Origin: Thalassospira profundimaris
GTDB taxonomy: Bacteria > Pseudomonadota > Alphaproteobacteria > Rhodospirillales > Thalassospiraceae
DNA: 64,000 nt
Direction: 5' to 3'
NCBI RefSeq assembly: GCF_003326755.1
Contig: NZ_JPWH01000004.1
Location: 124,001-188,000 of the forward strand
Shown in pieces: positions 19,925-28,935 of this stretch. A program made the position numbers and the translations under genes. The notes under the pieces were generated by a model. It was not told the DNA's origin and made no database searches. It was given only the letters and a program-made list of their open reading frames with translations. Numbering within the stretch: position 1 is the stretch's first letter; each line of letters begins with the position of its first letter.

Positions 19925-21325
19925 ATGAAAAACCGTTCGCGCAATTTCCGTTCCCGTTCCGGGCGTCGTGGCACCGCGCCACGCCGTGATCCGATGGTAG
20001 GCAAAGAGGTGGATGTCCGCATTGCCGATATTGGTGCGCGTGGCGATGGGCTGGCGGAAACCGCCGCGATTGATGGCAAATCGGTTCTGGTTTATGTCGA
20101 TGGGGTGTTGCCCGGCGATGACGTGCGCGTCAAACTGCGGCAAAAGCGCGGGGATGGTTATGGCGCGGAGGTCATGGCTGTTCATGCCCGACCAAAGGCC
20201 CATGCCGATGCAAAATGCCCCCATTATGAAAAATGCGGTGGCTGTTCGCTGCAACATCTGCCCGACGATGACTATCGTATCTGGAAACGCCAGCGCGCCG
20301 TGCAGGCGGTAAGGCGCGCGGGTATTTCGGACGATGCCGAGGCGGAAATGCTGGTCGGGACGCTGGAAACATCCCCGCCATCAAGCCGTCGCCGGGCGGA
20401 TTTTTCGGTGATTTGCACGCAGGATGGCGTGTTTGTCGGTTATGCAGAACGGTTTAGCCATCATATTGTCAATGTGCCGGGCTGTGCGGTTTTGGTGCCG
20501 GAAATTGTCGAATTTCGCAATCACTGCCAGTCATTTCTGGAAAGCCTGCCGCGTGACAGTGCCGGTATTGTCAAAAGCATTGTGATCAATGCCGCCGATA
20601 ATGGCCTGGATGTGGTGATTTCCGCCAGCGCCGAACCGGACCTGGATATGCGCCAGGGCCTGGCAGAACTGGCTGATTTTGTCGATCTGGCGCGTATCGC
20701 CTGGAAAACCGGCGACAACCCGACAGAACCTTTGGCCCAGCGCCGTGTTCCCGAAGTTCATTTTGCCGGTGTCGCGGTACCTGTTCCCGCCGGTGGCTTT
20801 TTACAGGCGACCCGGCAGGGGGAAAAAGCCTTGACGGCTGCGATGGCCGATGCCCTGGCACATATCCCGGCCCGTCAGGTTATTGACCTGTTTTGCGGGA
20901 TTGGCAGCTTTACCTTTTCGTTGGCCTTGCAGGGCGACCGCCGCCGGGTACTGGCCGTAGAGGGGGATGATACGGCTGTGCGGGCCTTGCAATATGCTGT
21001 TGGCCGTGCCGCCGCCCCGATCGAGGTTTCCCGGCGCGATCTGTTTCGTCAGCCGCTTGATGCGGATGACTTGAAAAATGCCGATGTCGTTGTGTTTGAC
21101 CCGCCGCGCGCCGGGGCGCTGGCCCAGTGTGAAATTCTGGCAGATTTTGGCCCGGAATGGATTTTGGCCGTGTCGTGCAATCCGGCAACCTTTGCGCGCG
21201 ATATTCGCCTTTTGCGCAATGGCGGTTATGAATTGCAAAAGGTGGTGCCGGTAGACCAGTTTTTATGGTCTGCCCATCTGGAACTGTTTGCCGTTTTGCG
21301 CCGTGCATTGCCTGCGGCGGCGTGA
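19925..21325 (+). CDS. RNA m5U methyltransferase, TrmA/RlmD family
   Basis: The predicted 466-residue protein methylates C5 of a uridine in rRNA or tRNA using SAM. A very basic N-terminus (NRSRNFRSRSGRRG) precedes a TRAM domain (~21-80). The [4Fe-4S] cysteines CPHYEKCGGCSLQH lie near residue 98, with a fourth Cys expected near VPGCAVLV. The Rossmann domain shows VIDLFCGIGSFTF, the FDPPRAGA motif and the catalytic VSCNPATFARD with its nucleophilic Cys. This fits RlmD/RumA-type enzymes; the exact target nucleotide cannot be assigned. ATG 19925 follows AAGAGATATCG. It is divergent from the GGDEF-EAL gene. Confidence 0.9.
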   Translation: MKNRSRNFRSRSGRRGTAPRRDPMVGKEVDVRIADIGARGDGLAETAAIDGKSVLVYVDGVLPGDDVRVKLRQKRGDGYGAEVMAVHARPKAHADAKCPHYEKCGGCSLQHLPDDDYRIWKRQRAVQAVRRAGISDDAEAEMLVGTLETSPPSSRRRADFSVICTQDGVFVGYAERFSHHIVNVPGCAVLVPEIVEFRNHCQSFLESLPRDSAGIVKSIVINAADNGLDVVISASAEPDLDMRQGLAELADFVDLARIAWKTGDNPTEPLAQRRVPEVHFAGVAVPVPAGGFLQATRQGEKALTAAMADALAHIPARQVIDLFCGIGSFTFSLALQGDRRRVLAVEGDDTAVRALQYAVGRAAAPIEVSRRDLFRQPLDADDLKNADVVVFDPPRAGALAQCEILADFGPEWILAVSCNPATFARDIRLLRNGGYELQKVVPVDQFLWSAHLELFAVLRRALPAAA

Positions 21326-21414
21326 AACCCCGGCACGTAGCCCGCAGCCAATCGGGCAGGGTTGATATGATGAATTGATGTTACCGGCAGGCCCGCCTGC
21401 CGGGCGGCACGATG

Positions 21415-21915
21415 TTACTCGATGGCCTCGTTGTCATAAACGCCCCAGATACCCTCGCGCTGAACCCAGCCTTCGTAGTCCTGAAACTGGATCTGGCACC
21501 AGTCAACGCCTTTGGGGCAGGTTTCGACCTTGCCAACAACGCCGTTTTTAACCAGGGCAATGCGGCGCGCGCTTTTGTCGGCCGCGGCATACATGGTGAT
21601 TTCATCAGCCGTGACAATCACATAACGGGTCCCGATCAACAGGCTTTGATGCACCCATCCCTCGCTGCCTTCCCAGTCCCGCACCTTGCGCCAGGTGTCA
21701 AATTCCGAAACCACCTCCATTGGCAAATGGCTGCGCTGATAAATCCAGACCTTGGGATAACGCAGGCCCGGCCCGGAACGCAGATGAACCTTGTCAGACC
21801 GCAGTGCAACAAAACGCGGAATCGGCAGGCCCGATTCCTGTGCGATGGCAAAATTCGGCAGCAAAATTCCGCAAAGAACGATCAGTGAAAGGAGCTTTCG
21901 CATCCTGGCAGGCAT
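21415..21915 (-). CDS. Secreted bacterial SH3-domain protein
   Basis: The predicted 166-residue protein has a Sec signal peptide (MRKLLSLIVLCGILLPNFAIAQ, cleavage after AIA) and two bacterial SH3 modules. The first is at ~40-95, with VHLRSGPGLRYPKVWIYQR then WRKVRDWEGSEGWVHQSLL; the second is at ~100-160, with ITMYAAADKSARRIA then WCQIQFQDYEGWVQ. Such proteins act in the periplasm, usually near the cell wall. ATG 21915 follows AAGGGAA by eight bases; ATG 21903 is the alternative. It is divergent from the hydroxyacid dehydrogenase gene. The specific function is unknown. Confidence 0.85.
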   Translation of the reverse strand: MPARMRKLLSLIVLCGILLPNFAIAQESGLPIPRFVALRSDKVHLRSGPGLRYPKVWIYQRSHLPMEVVSEFDTWRKVRDWEGSEGWVHQSLLIGTRYVIVTADEITMYAAADKSARRIALVKNGVVGKVETCPKGVDWCQIQFQDYEGWVQREGIWGVYDNEAIE

Positions 21916-22115
21916 GGGGGTGGTTCCCTTTTCGTGGTCTGGTACCCGACTTTATGGTCAAAACCGGATGTGTAAGAAATAAAATTACAAAAAACGCGTC
22001 AAAATTCTTGCTTTCGTACCTTGGGACGTGGCATCACTGCAATGCGGCAAGATGTAAATGACCCCTTATCCGATTTTGCCAGCAAAAGAGTTAAAAGACC
22101 GCATAGGATCGGCAG

Positions 22116-23102
22116 ATGACCAAGAAAAAGCCCCTCGTCATCGTGACCCGCAAGTTGCCGGAAGCGATTGAAACCCGCATGATGGAACTGTTCGACAGCC
22201 GTCTGAACATCGACGATACACCGATGGACAAGGCTGCCCTGATCGACGCGGTGAAACATGCCGACGTGTTGGTACCCACCGTAACCGACCGTATCGATGC
22301 CGCCGTTCTGGCGCATGCCGGGCCGAACCTGCGGCTGATTGCCAATTTTGGCAATGGTATTGACCATATCGACCTGCAAACGGCCCGCCAGCGCGGCATC
22401 ACCGTGACCAACACCCCCGACGTTTTGACCGAAGACACCGCTGATATGACAATGGGCCTGATCCTGTCCGTCTCGCGCCGTGTCGGCGAGGGCGAACGCC
22501 TGATCAGGTCGGGCGACTGGAATGGCTGGGGCCCAACCCTGATGCTGGGGCATCGTATTTGGGGTAAAAGGCTTGGCATTGTTGGCATGGGGCGCATAGG
22601 CCGTGCCTTAGCGCGCCGGGCGAAGGGTTTTGGCCTGTCGGTGCATTATCATAATCGTCGCCGTGTTCATCCCGATATTGAAGAAGAACTTGATGCCACC
22701 TACTGGGAAAGCCTGGATCAGATGTTGGCGCATGTCGATGTAGTGTCGGTCAATTGCCCGCATACGCCAGCAACCTACCATCTGCTGTCGGCACGGCGGT
22801 TAAAGCTGTTGCAACCCCACGCCATTCTGGTCAATACGGCGCGCGGCGAGATTGTGGATGAAACCGCCCTGACGCGGATGTTGTCCAATCAGGAAATTGC
22901 GGGTGCCGGCCTTGATGTGTTTGAACATGAACCTGCCGTAAACCCGAAACTGATCGAGCTGAACAATGCGGTCTTGCTGCCGCATATGGGCTCTGCCACC
23001 ATCGAGGGCCGGGTTGATATGGGCGAAAAGGTGCTGATCAATATCAAAACCTTTGTCGATGGACATACGCCACCGGACCGGGTGATCGAAGGGTTATTGT
23101 AA
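22116..23102 (+). CDS. D-2-hydroxyacid dehydrogenase (glyoxylate/hydroxypyruvate reductase type)
   Basis: The predicted 328-residue NAD(P)-dependent enzyme interconverts 2-oxoacids such as glyoxylate or hydroxypyruvate and D-2-hydroxyacids. It has the Rossmann motif GIVGMGRIGRALARR at ~155, the substrate motif NFGNGIDHID, and the catalytic triad: Arg in VNTARGEIVDE, Glu in LDVFEHEP and His in LLPHMGSAT. Length is normal for GyaR/GhrB-type members. ATG 22116 follows ATAGGATCGGC. A terminator follows at 23133. Substrate preference is not certain. Confidence 0.88.
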   Translation: MTKKKPLVIVTRKLPEAIETRMMELFDSRLNIDDTPMDKAALIDAVKHADVLVPTVTDRIDAAVLAHAGPNLRLIANFGNGIDHIDLQTARQRGITVTNTPDVLTEDTADMTMGLILSVSRRVGEGERLIRSGDWNGWGPTLMLGHRIWGKRLGIVGMGRIGRALARRAKGFGLSVHYHNRRRVHPDIEEELDATYWESLDQMLAHVDVVSVNCPHTPATYHLLSARRLKLLQPHAILVNTARGEIVDETALTRMLSNQEIAGAGLDVFEHEPAVNPKLIELNNAVLLPHMGSATIEGRVDMGEKVLINIKTFVDGHTPPDRVIEGLL

Positions 23103-23132
23103 TCCATCCCTTTGCCGGTTTTGCCGTGATTG

Positions 23133-23167
23133 AAAGCCTGCCGCTCTTTGAGTTGGCAGGCTTTTTT
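23133..23167 (+). terminator. Rho-independent terminator
   Basis: AAAGCCTGCC pairs with GGCAGGCTTT (10 bp) and is followed by a run of T. It lies 31 bases after the hydroxyacid dehydrogenase stop. Confidence 0.9.
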
Positions 23168-23378
23168 CTGGGAAGTATAGATTTTTTATACTTGTTATTA
23201 GTATTGCCGCTTTCTGCTCCTGCAAAGGTATAGATTTTAAAAATCTATCTTGTTTTTTGAATAATATTTGTTGTTTATTCCCGTCTGAAAACAAGGTTGG
23301 GCCTTCCATGTTTATTGATGCTTTCGATCAATGTGGAAGTCGATTACAAAAATATTAAAGAAATAAAAGGAACGACAC

Positions 23379-23678
23379 GTGATTTATTGTACTTCCTGCG
23401 GAACTGAAATGTCAGAAGCTGCTGTTGCCTGTCCGAAATGCGGGCAGCCCAATTCGCTTGCTGAAGGGCCTGTTTCCCCCAAAGGATTCGTCCCGACATT
23501 ACTGCTTTGTCTGTTTCTGGGTGTTTTCGGTATTCACCGGTTTTACGTCGGCAAGATCATCACCGGTATTCTGATGATTTTAACCTTCGGTGGCTTCGGG
23601 ATCTGGTCGTTTGTTGACCTGATCATGATTATTGTTGGCAGTTTCCGGGACAAAAATGGTCTGCCGGTTAAACGGTAG
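23379..23678 (+). CDS. TM2-domain membrane protein with zinc ribbon
   Basis: The predicted 99-residue protein begins with a zinc-ribbon CTSCG...CPKCG (residues ~4-22) followed by a TM2 domain. The latter has two transmembrane helices around the short turn GVFGIHRFYVGKIITGILMI, with the family's characteristic G-x-H-x-F-Y-x-G motif. The GTG start at 23379 follows AAAGGAACGACAC. A second TM2 gene follows 38 bases downstream, and the two are probably one transcript. The molecular role of such small TM2 proteins in bacteria is unknown. Confidence 0.85.
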   Translation: MIYCTSCGTEMSEAAVACPKCGQPNSLAEGPVSPKGFVPTLLLCLFLGVFGIHRFYVGKIITGILMILTFGGFGIWSFVDLIMIIVGSFRDKNGLPVKR

Positions 23679-23716
23679 GGTTTTTGTGTCGTCTCGTTTA
23701 AGTGCAGGTGAAGACG

Positions 23717-24178
23717 ATGAATGAGACCAACGAAACAGACCATGTGCCTGATTTGCTTGCAAAGCCTGAAGACGGCAAGTTTTGCGCCATGTGCGGGCGA
23801 AAAATGCCTGTGGAAAGCCCGGCTTGTCCGGCGTGCGGGCATCCGTGTGCGCAACCGTCTTCGGGGGCGGCTTCGCGTTCTGATGATGTTAGTGAGAAGA
23901 ATTTTGGTACGGCCGTGGCATTATGCGGGGTGTTCGGAGTGTTGGGGATCCATCACTTCTATCTCGGGAACATTTTGCACGGTATTGCAGACTTCTTGTT
24001 ATGTATCGTCGCGTTTACCTGTTTTTTCAGCAATGATCCCTCGCTGATACCGATCGGGTTTCTTTTGCTGTTAACGGACCTTGCACATACCTTCTGGGTC
24101 ATGATCCGGTTATTTACCGGCAAAACCCGCGATGGTTATGGCAAGCTGGTGCTGTATCCCGGGCAAATAAGATCTTGA
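23717..24178 (+). CDS. TM2-domain membrane protein with zinc ribbon, paralogue
   Basis: The predicted 153-residue paralogue of the preceding gene has a longer acidic N-terminus, a zinc ribbon (CAMCG...CPACG at about 25-45), then a TM2 domain with GVFGVLGIHHFYLGNILHGI and three hydrophobic segments in all. ATG 23717 is chosen over the in-frame GTG at 23702 because AGGTGAAG lies before it. It probably arose by tandem duplication and then diverged. It ends before a terminator at 24198. Confidence 0.82.
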   Translation: MNETNETDHVPDLLAKPEDGKFCAMCGRKMPVESPACPACGHPCAQPSSGAASRSDDVSEKNFGTAVALCGVFGVLGIHHFYLGNILHGIADFLLCIVAFTCFFSNDPSLIPIGFLLLLTDLAHTFWVMIRLFTGKTRDGYGKLVLYPGQIRS

Positions 24179-24197
24179 CCGGACCGGGCATTCACAC

Positions 24198-24232
24198 AAA
24201 AAAGCACTTCGTTTCTGGCGGGGTGCTTTTTT
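24198..24232 (+). terminator. Rho-independent terminator after TM2 pair
   Basis: AAAAAAGCAC pairs with GTGCTTTTTT across a 15-base loop, 20 bases after the second TM2 stop. Confidence 0.85.
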
Positions 24233-24368
24233 GTTTGGCACGATCACGCAAAAGCCATCTGCTGACATATCCTGACAGGGGATAGGGAATTTTGCGTGTT
24301 GCGGCATTTCCTTTTGTCGCAGGCTTCGCTATCACTGGGGCATAAATGTTTTTCAGGGAGTTCCCCAG

Positions 24369-25055
24369 ATGGCCTATCTGTTTGCGCCAGCCCAACCCGT
24401 GACCGTGCCGATTACGGGCAGTGATGATGTTTTTCCGGTAAACCGCATTTTCTGTATCGGCAAAAATTATGCCGACCATGTGCGCGAAATGGGGGCCGAC
24501 CCGGCAAGCACGCCGCCCTGTATTTTCATGAAACCGGCCAATTGCCTTAAGGTTGGAAACGGTGCGCTGGCTTACCCGTCGGCGACGGATGATTTGCACT
24601 ATGAGGGCGAATTGGTTGTGGCTCTGGCCAAGGGGGGCAAAAACCTGGATAACGCCGCGATAGAAGAGGCGATTTTCGGTTATGCCTGTGGCCTGGATAT
24701 GACCCGCCGTGACGTGCAAAGTGACCTCAAAGACCGGCGCCTGCCGTGGGATATGGCAAAATCGTTTGACGATTGTGCTGCGATTTCCGCCATCCGCCCC
24801 AAGGCCGAATGTGGTACCCCGGCAGATACCAATTTGAAACTGTCGGTAAATGGGGAAGTACGGCAGAACGACACCACGGCCAAAATGATCTGGCCGGTGA
24901 TTGATGCGCTGGTACATCTTTCCACCCTGATCGAACTTCGCGCGGGCGACCTGCTTTATACCGGAACCCCCGAAGGTGTTGGTGCCGTCTCCCGGGGCGA
25001 TCATATGGATGTTGTGATCGAAAATGTCGGTTCCCTTTCAGTGACCCTTAAATAA
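24369..25055 (+). CDS. Fumarylacetoacetate hydrolase family protein
   Basis: The predicted 228-residue cytosolic enzyme of the FAH superfamily hydrolyses or decarboxylates beta-diketo or oxo acids with a Mg2+ held by acidic residues. Visible landmarks are IFCIGKNYADHVREMG, the metal-binding E-x-E of HYEGELVVAL, the Asp of GYACGLDMTRRD, and LYTGTPEGVGAV near the end. Its size fits the fumarylpyruvate hydrolase/oxaloacetate decarboxylase-like subgroup. ATG 24369 follows AGGGAGTTCCCC. It lies 21 bases before xthA and is likely cotranscribed. The precise substrate is not assignable. Confidence 0.87.
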   Translation: MAYLFAPAQPVTVPITGSDDVFPVNRIFCIGKNYADHVREMGADPASTPPCIFMKPANCLKVGNGALAYPSATDDLHYEGELVVALAKGGKNLDNAAIEEAIFGYACGLDMTRRDVQSDLKDRRLPWDMAKSFDDCAAISAIRPKAECGTPADTNLKLSVNGEVRQNDTTAKMIWPVIDALVHLSTLIELRAGDLLYTGTPEGVGAVSRGDHMDVVIENVGSLSVTLK

Positions 25056-25076
25056 TTTAAATAAACGGAGCCGGTT

Positions 25077-25874
25077 TTGAAAATTGTAAGCTGGAACATC
25101 AATTCGGTACGTTTGCGCATTGACCAGGTGACGCAGTTTCTGCGTGACCAGCAACCCGATGTGCTGTGTCTTCAGGAACTGAAATGCCCGGACGAGCATT
25201 TTCCCCACGAGGCCTTTGAAGGGCTGGGATACAGGCATCGCCATGTGCATGGCATGAAATCCTATAACGGGGTTGCCATTGTCTCGAAGCTGCCTTTCAC
25301 CAATACCGAGATCAAACATTTTTGCGCCAGGGAAGACCGCCGCCATTGTATGGCCACGTTTGAAAACGGCGTTGAAGTGCATAATTTTTATATTCCGGCA
25401 GGTGGCGATGAACCGGACCCGGCGATTAACGAAAAGTTCGCCCATAAACTGTCCTTTTTGCAGGAAATGACGCAATGGTGGACGGAGCACCTGCAGGCTG
25501 GTGCCGGTCGCAAGGCAGTTCTGGTGGGGGATTTCAACATTGCCCCGTCCGAATTTGACGTCTGGTCGCACAAGCAGCTTTTGAAGGTCGTCAGTCATAC
25601 CCCGGTCGAGGTCGAGGCGCTGGAGCGGTTTCGCAAAAGTGGTGATTTCATTGATGCGGTTCGCGAAATCTATCCGGAACCGGAAAAGCTTTATAGCTGG
25701 TGGAGCTATCGGTCCCGCGACTGGCGCCAGTCCAACAAGGGGCGGCGTCTTGATCATGTCTGGATTACACCGGAAATGGCCGGATCAGTTACCAAGGCAT
25801 CGGTATATGATACCGCGCGCGATTGGGTGAAACCGTCTGACCATGCGCCGGTGATTGTCGAACTTCGAGTCTGA
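25077..25874 (+). CDS. xthA: Exodeoxyribonuclease III
   Basis: The predicted 265-residue enzyme is the AP endonuclease and 3'-5' exonuclease of base-excision repair. It shows the endonuclease/exonuclease/phosphatase fold motifs: SWNINSVRLR, the metal ligand Glu in CLQELK, SYNGVAIVSKLP, the Asp-Asn pair of LVGDFNIAPSE, WSYRSRDWRQSNKGRRLDHVW and the terminal SDHAPVIVE with the catalytic His. The start is TTG 25077 (MKIVSWN by family alignment), after CGGAG. The upstream gene ends 21 bases before. Confidence 0.95.
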   Translation: MKIVSWNINSVRLRIDQVTQFLRDQQPDVLCLQELKCPDEHFPHEAFEGLGYRHRHVHGMKSYNGVAIVSKLPFTNTEIKHFCAREDRRHCMATFENGVEVHNFYIPAGGDEPDPAINEKFAHKLSFLQEMTQWWTEHLQAGAGRKAVLVGDFNIAPSEFDVWSHKQLLKVVSHTPVEVEALERFRKSGDFIDAVREIYPEPEKLYSWWSYRSRDWRQSNKGRRLDHVWITPEMAGSVTKASVYDTARDWVKPSDHAPVIVELRV

Positions 25875-25895
25875 TCCCGTTATTTGGGGTCTTTT

Positions 25896-25971
25896 CCCCG
25901 CCTGTGGTGTGGCCTGATTTAGGGGGGAAGGCCCTTGGACAGGAATGGACATTTTTGCAGCACAGGCGGGG
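25896..25971. repeat. Long-range inverted repeat downstream of xthA
   Basis: CCCCGCCTGTG at 25896-25906 is repeated as the perfect inverse CACAGGCGGGG at 25961-25971. The enclosed bases can form an inner GGCCT/AGGCC hairpin, and a third partial copy (CCGCCTGTG) is at about 26000. It could be a structured 3' end of the xthA transcript, a small RNA or a protein site. No T-run follows directly. Confidence 0.5.
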
Positions 25972-26140
25972 TATCTGCTTGAAAAAGGGTGAATTTTCTT
26001 CCGCCTGTGTCTGTTTTATGGGAAACTTTCCCCGGTTTATGGGGGATCATGTCATTATTGGCGATAAGCAGTTCAGGCGCGGGAGATGATTCCGGAGGCG
26101 GGCTGCTTTTTTCGTTTTGTCCGGAAGTAGGAACACAGAG

Positions 26141-26953
26141 ATGCGCAAAATCCTGATCGGCCTGACGGTCATTGTTCTGATTGTTGTCGGGTTTCTGGTT
26201 TATGTTTATGCCAATCTCGATTCGATTGTGAAATCGACAATCGAGGATGCCGGAACCCGCGTAACCCAGGCGGAGGTGACGGTTGACAAGGTTAAAATCG
26301 AAACCACACAGAACACGGCCCGCATTACCGGGTTAAAAATTGGTAATCCGGCTGGCTTTTACAGTGATTATGCCTTTTCACTGGGCGATATTTCGGTCGT
26401 GATTGACGGAGCATCTTTGACCGGTCCGGTCATCCATGTGGAAAAGGTGGTGATCGAGGCGCCTGCCATTACTTACGAGGTGGGTGACAAGACCTCCAAC
26501 ATTGCAACGATCCAGCGCAATGTTGAAAGTTTCATCAGCCGTGTGTCCGGTCCGGCGGGGGAAAATGCCACCAGGGATGCCAAGGAAATCAATCAGGACC
26601 AGGAAGGTACCCGTGTGGTGATTGACAATGTCTATATCAATAACGGTTCGGTCGCGATTTCGGCCAGTTTTCTGGGCGGGAAAAAGCTTTCGACCGCGTT
26701 ACCTGATTTGCATCTGACTGATATTGGCCGCGACAATAATGGTGCAACCCCGGCCCAGGTGGCCGAGGAAATTCTTTCTGCCATTAACACCGCCGTTATC
26801 AAGTCAGTATCCCGGCTGAATGTGGATGGTTTGATGCAGGGGGTCGGCAATTTGGGCAAAAGCCTTGGTGATGGCGGCAGCAACCTTAAGGATGGTGCTG
26901 ATGCCGTGGGAAATGCGGTTAAGGGTTTATTTGGCAGCGATACGTCGAAATAG
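26141..26953 (+). CDS. Membrane-anchored AsmA-like periplasmic protein
   Basis: The predicted 270-residue protein has one N-terminal transmembrane anchor (residues ~4-24, ILIGLTVIVLIVVGFLVYVY) and then a periplasmic beta-rich domain. The segment VTVDKVKIETTQNTARITG...GNPAGF resembles the start of AsmA/DUF748-type lipid-bridge proteins. The C-terminal ~60 residues are glycine-rich and amphipathic (GVGNLGKSLGDGGSNLKDGA). ATG 26141 follows AGGAACACAG; the TTG 24 bases earlier lacks a site. Family assignment is tentative; a role in envelope maintenance is inferred only. Confidence 0.6.
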   Translation: MRKILIGLTVIVLIVVGFLVYVYANLDSIVKSTIEDAGTRVTQAEVTVDKVKIETTQNTARITGLKIGNPAGFYSDYAFSLGDISVVIDGASLTGPVIHVEKVVIEAPAITYEVGDKTSNIATIQRNVESFISRVSGPAGENATRDAKEINQDQEGTRVVIDNVYINNGSVAISASFLGGKKLSTALPDLHLTDIGRDNNGATPAQVAEEILSAINTAVIKSVSRLNVDGLMQGVGNLGKSLGDGGSNLKDGADAVGNAVKGLFGSDTSK

Positions 26954-27134
26954 GCTAACATGCTGCCGGAAATGCGGTAATTGCCCCGCCAGTCGCGCAA
27001 ATACGTCGTAAACTTGCCTGATTTTATTTGCTATAGTGTTTTCGAGGGAATGACCGTCAGACAAGGTTGCGCCAGCGGTTTTGCGATGAACTGTTTGGAT
27101 GGTTTGCCATCCGTCCGACAACAAGGAAAATGAA

Positions 27135-27332
27135 ATGCGTTTGCTAATTGCAATACTGTTGCCCTGGCTTCTGTTCTTTACCATCGGCCGACCAATTGCC
27201 GGTGTTATTTGCCTGATTTTGCAGCTCACCGTTGTTGCATGGATTGTGGCGGCGATTTGGGCTGTTTATGCCTTAAGCCAGTATAACACGGACAAGAAAA
27301 TCAACTCGGCGATGGGCAACAGAACCTTTTAA
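27135..27332 (+). CDS. YqaE/Pmp3 family membrane peptide
   Basis: The predicted 65-residue protein has two transmembrane helices (MRLLIAILLPWLLFF and ICLILQLTVVAWIVAAIWAV). It resembles the YqaE/Pmp3 family of small membrane proteins linked to salt and envelope stress, in a divergent form with a hydrophilic tail (YNTDKKINSAMGNRTF). ATG 27135 follows CAAGGAAAATGAA. The terminator at 27361 follows at once. Confidence 0.75.
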   Translation: MRLLIAILLPWLLFFTIGRPIAGVICLILQLTVVAWIVAAIWAVYALSQYNTDKKINSAMGNRTF

Positions 27333-27360
27333 GTCCGCCTGGCCGTTATTTGATCGTGTA

Positions 27361-27393
27361 ACCGGCACAGGTTTCCTGTGCCGGTTTTTTATT
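27361..27393 (+). terminator. Rho-independent terminator
   Basis: An 11-bp stem ACCGGCACAGG/CCTGTGCCGGT with a TTT loop is followed by TTTTTATT. It ends the YqaE-like transcript. Confidence 0.9.
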
Positions 27394-27417
27394 AAATGTG
27401 CTGGTTTCGGGCGTTGT

Positions 27418-28743
27418 TTATCGGCCCTGCGACCCTCCAATGTCCCGTGTCAGGCGGGCGGCAAAGTCATCTGTCATGCCGGAAATGTAATCCAGGATGA
27501 ACAGATAAAGGCTGTAAAGATTGCCGCCGATGGGCATGTCGTCCCGGCCAATCAGTTCACGCACACGTGCGGTTCGATAGCTGATATCAGTTTCGCTTTG
27601 CGCCTGATGCAGTTCCAGGGCCGCCCGGCAAAAGGTATCAAGCAGCACTTCTATGCAGGCAAAGGCACCAACCTCGATCTGGACCTTGCGCCGGTTCAGA
27701 ATGATCTGCTGTTCGGAAAATGCCTTGGCCCGCAAAATCATGTCGTTGTAGGGACCGTCAACGTAAGTCAGAAGGTCGCCCTCCATTTCGCCCGCCAGCA
27801 GGGTTTCTTCATGGGTCAGAAACGCATCGCAAATGGCTGATAAAAGACCGGTCATGATACGGCCGCGCAGGAAATTCATTTTCCGGGTAAGGCTGGTTTC
27901 ACGGTGATACTCGGCAGGAATATCGGTAATGCAGGGTTTGATCAGGTTTTCAAAAACCTGAAAATCGACAAGCTCCAGTTCAATGCCGTCTTCAATATCG
28001 ATCAGGGCATAACAAATATCGTCAGCCGCCTCGACCAAATACACCAGTGGATGGCGGGCATAACAATGATGGCCCCGTTCAATCAGGCCGGTGACATCGG
28101 CGACCTTGGCGAGCAGCGGCACTTCCTGCTGAAAGGCGCCAAATTTGCGTTTTTCGGGAAAGGGGCTGTTAATCGCCGTCCACGGATATTTCACAAAGCT
28201 TGCAAGGGTCGCGTAGGTCAGGCGCATTCCCCCGTCATGCAGGCCGGTGCGCTTGTTGGTCAGCAGGCGAAATCCCTGGGCATTGCCCTCAAAGGTTAAA
28301 AGGTCGGCCTGCTCCCCTTCTGTCAGGGGGGCTAAAAATTTGGGGTCGGCTTCGGCAAACCACTGACGGATGGCATATTCACCGGCATGACCAAAAGGCG
28401 GATTGCCAATATCGTGGGCAAGGGCGGCGGCCTGGACAATGGCGGCCATGTGGTCTGCTTCCACATGGTCGGGTAGGTGTCCTTTTTCCGCCAGGCGATG
28501 TCCCACCATCAGGCCCATCGAACGGGCGACGCAGGAAACTTCTAGGCTGTGGGTCAGCCTTGTGTGGATATTGTCGTTTTCCGGCAGGGGGTGAACCTGT
28601 GTCTTGCGTTGCAGCCGGCGAAAGGCCGACGAGAAAATGATGCGGTCATAATCCTTGTGAAAGTCCGATCGCCCAAACGTCCCGACAGATGAATGTCTGG
28701 AGCCCAGACGGGCTGGAGAGAGCAGTTTTTGCCAGTTCATCAT
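27418..28743 (-). CDS. dgt: Deoxyguanosinetriphosphate triphosphohydrolase-like protein
   Basis: The predicted 441-residue HD-domain enzyme cleaves dGTP (or other dNTPs) to the nucleoside and triphosphate. Visible HD residues include His in TRLTHSLEVSCVARSMG, the HD pair in ALAHDIGNPPFGHAGE, and a later Asp in VEAADDICYALIDIEDG. Length and N-terminus (GSRHSSVGTFGRSDFHKDYDRI) fit the Dgt type 2 subfamily. ATG 28743 follows CAGGAAGCAACACAG. It lies downstream of htpG on the same strand but beyond htpG's terminator. Confidence 0.93.
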   Translation of the reverse strand: MMNWQKLLSPARLGSRHSSVGTFGRSDFHKDYDRIIFSSAFRRLQRKTQVHPLPENDNIHTRLTHSLEVSCVARSMGLMVGHRLAEKGHLPDHVEADHMAAIVQAAALAHDIGNPPFGHAGEYAIRQWFAEADPKFLAPLTEGEQADLLTFEGNAQGFRLLTNKRTGLHDGGMRLTYATLASFVKYPWTAINSPFPEKRKFGAFQQEVPLLAKVADVTGLIERGHHCYARHPLVYLVEAADDICYALIDIEDGIELELVDFQVFENLIKPCITDIPAEYHRETSLTRKMNFLRGRIMTGLLSAICDAFLTHEETLLAGEMEGDLLTYVDGPYNDMILRAKAFSEQQIILNRRKVQIEVGAFACIEVLLDTFCRAALELHQAQSETDISYRTARVRELIGRDDMPIGGNLYSLYLFILDYISGMTDDFAARLTRDIGGSQGR

Positions 28744-28871
28744 CTGTGTTGCTTCCTGAGGTGATCAATCCTGTGGTCCATCATGACCCACAGGTCTGAC
28801 ATAATCGTAAAAGAGGGCTTGTGAAAAGCCCTTGCCAGCGACTTTTTACCCGAAACAGGGGCAGGTATTTC

Positions 28872-28907
28872 CTGAATAAAAAGTGGCGCGTCTTACAACG
28901 CGCCACC
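28872..28907 (-). terminator. Terminator of htpG
   Basis: On the minus strand, TGGCGCG...CGCGCCA (28884-28890 with 28899-28905) is followed by ACTTTTTATT. It lies 29 bases after the htpG stop. Confidence 0.85.
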
Positions 28908-28935
28908 ATAATTTAAGGTCGGCTTTGTCTGATAT

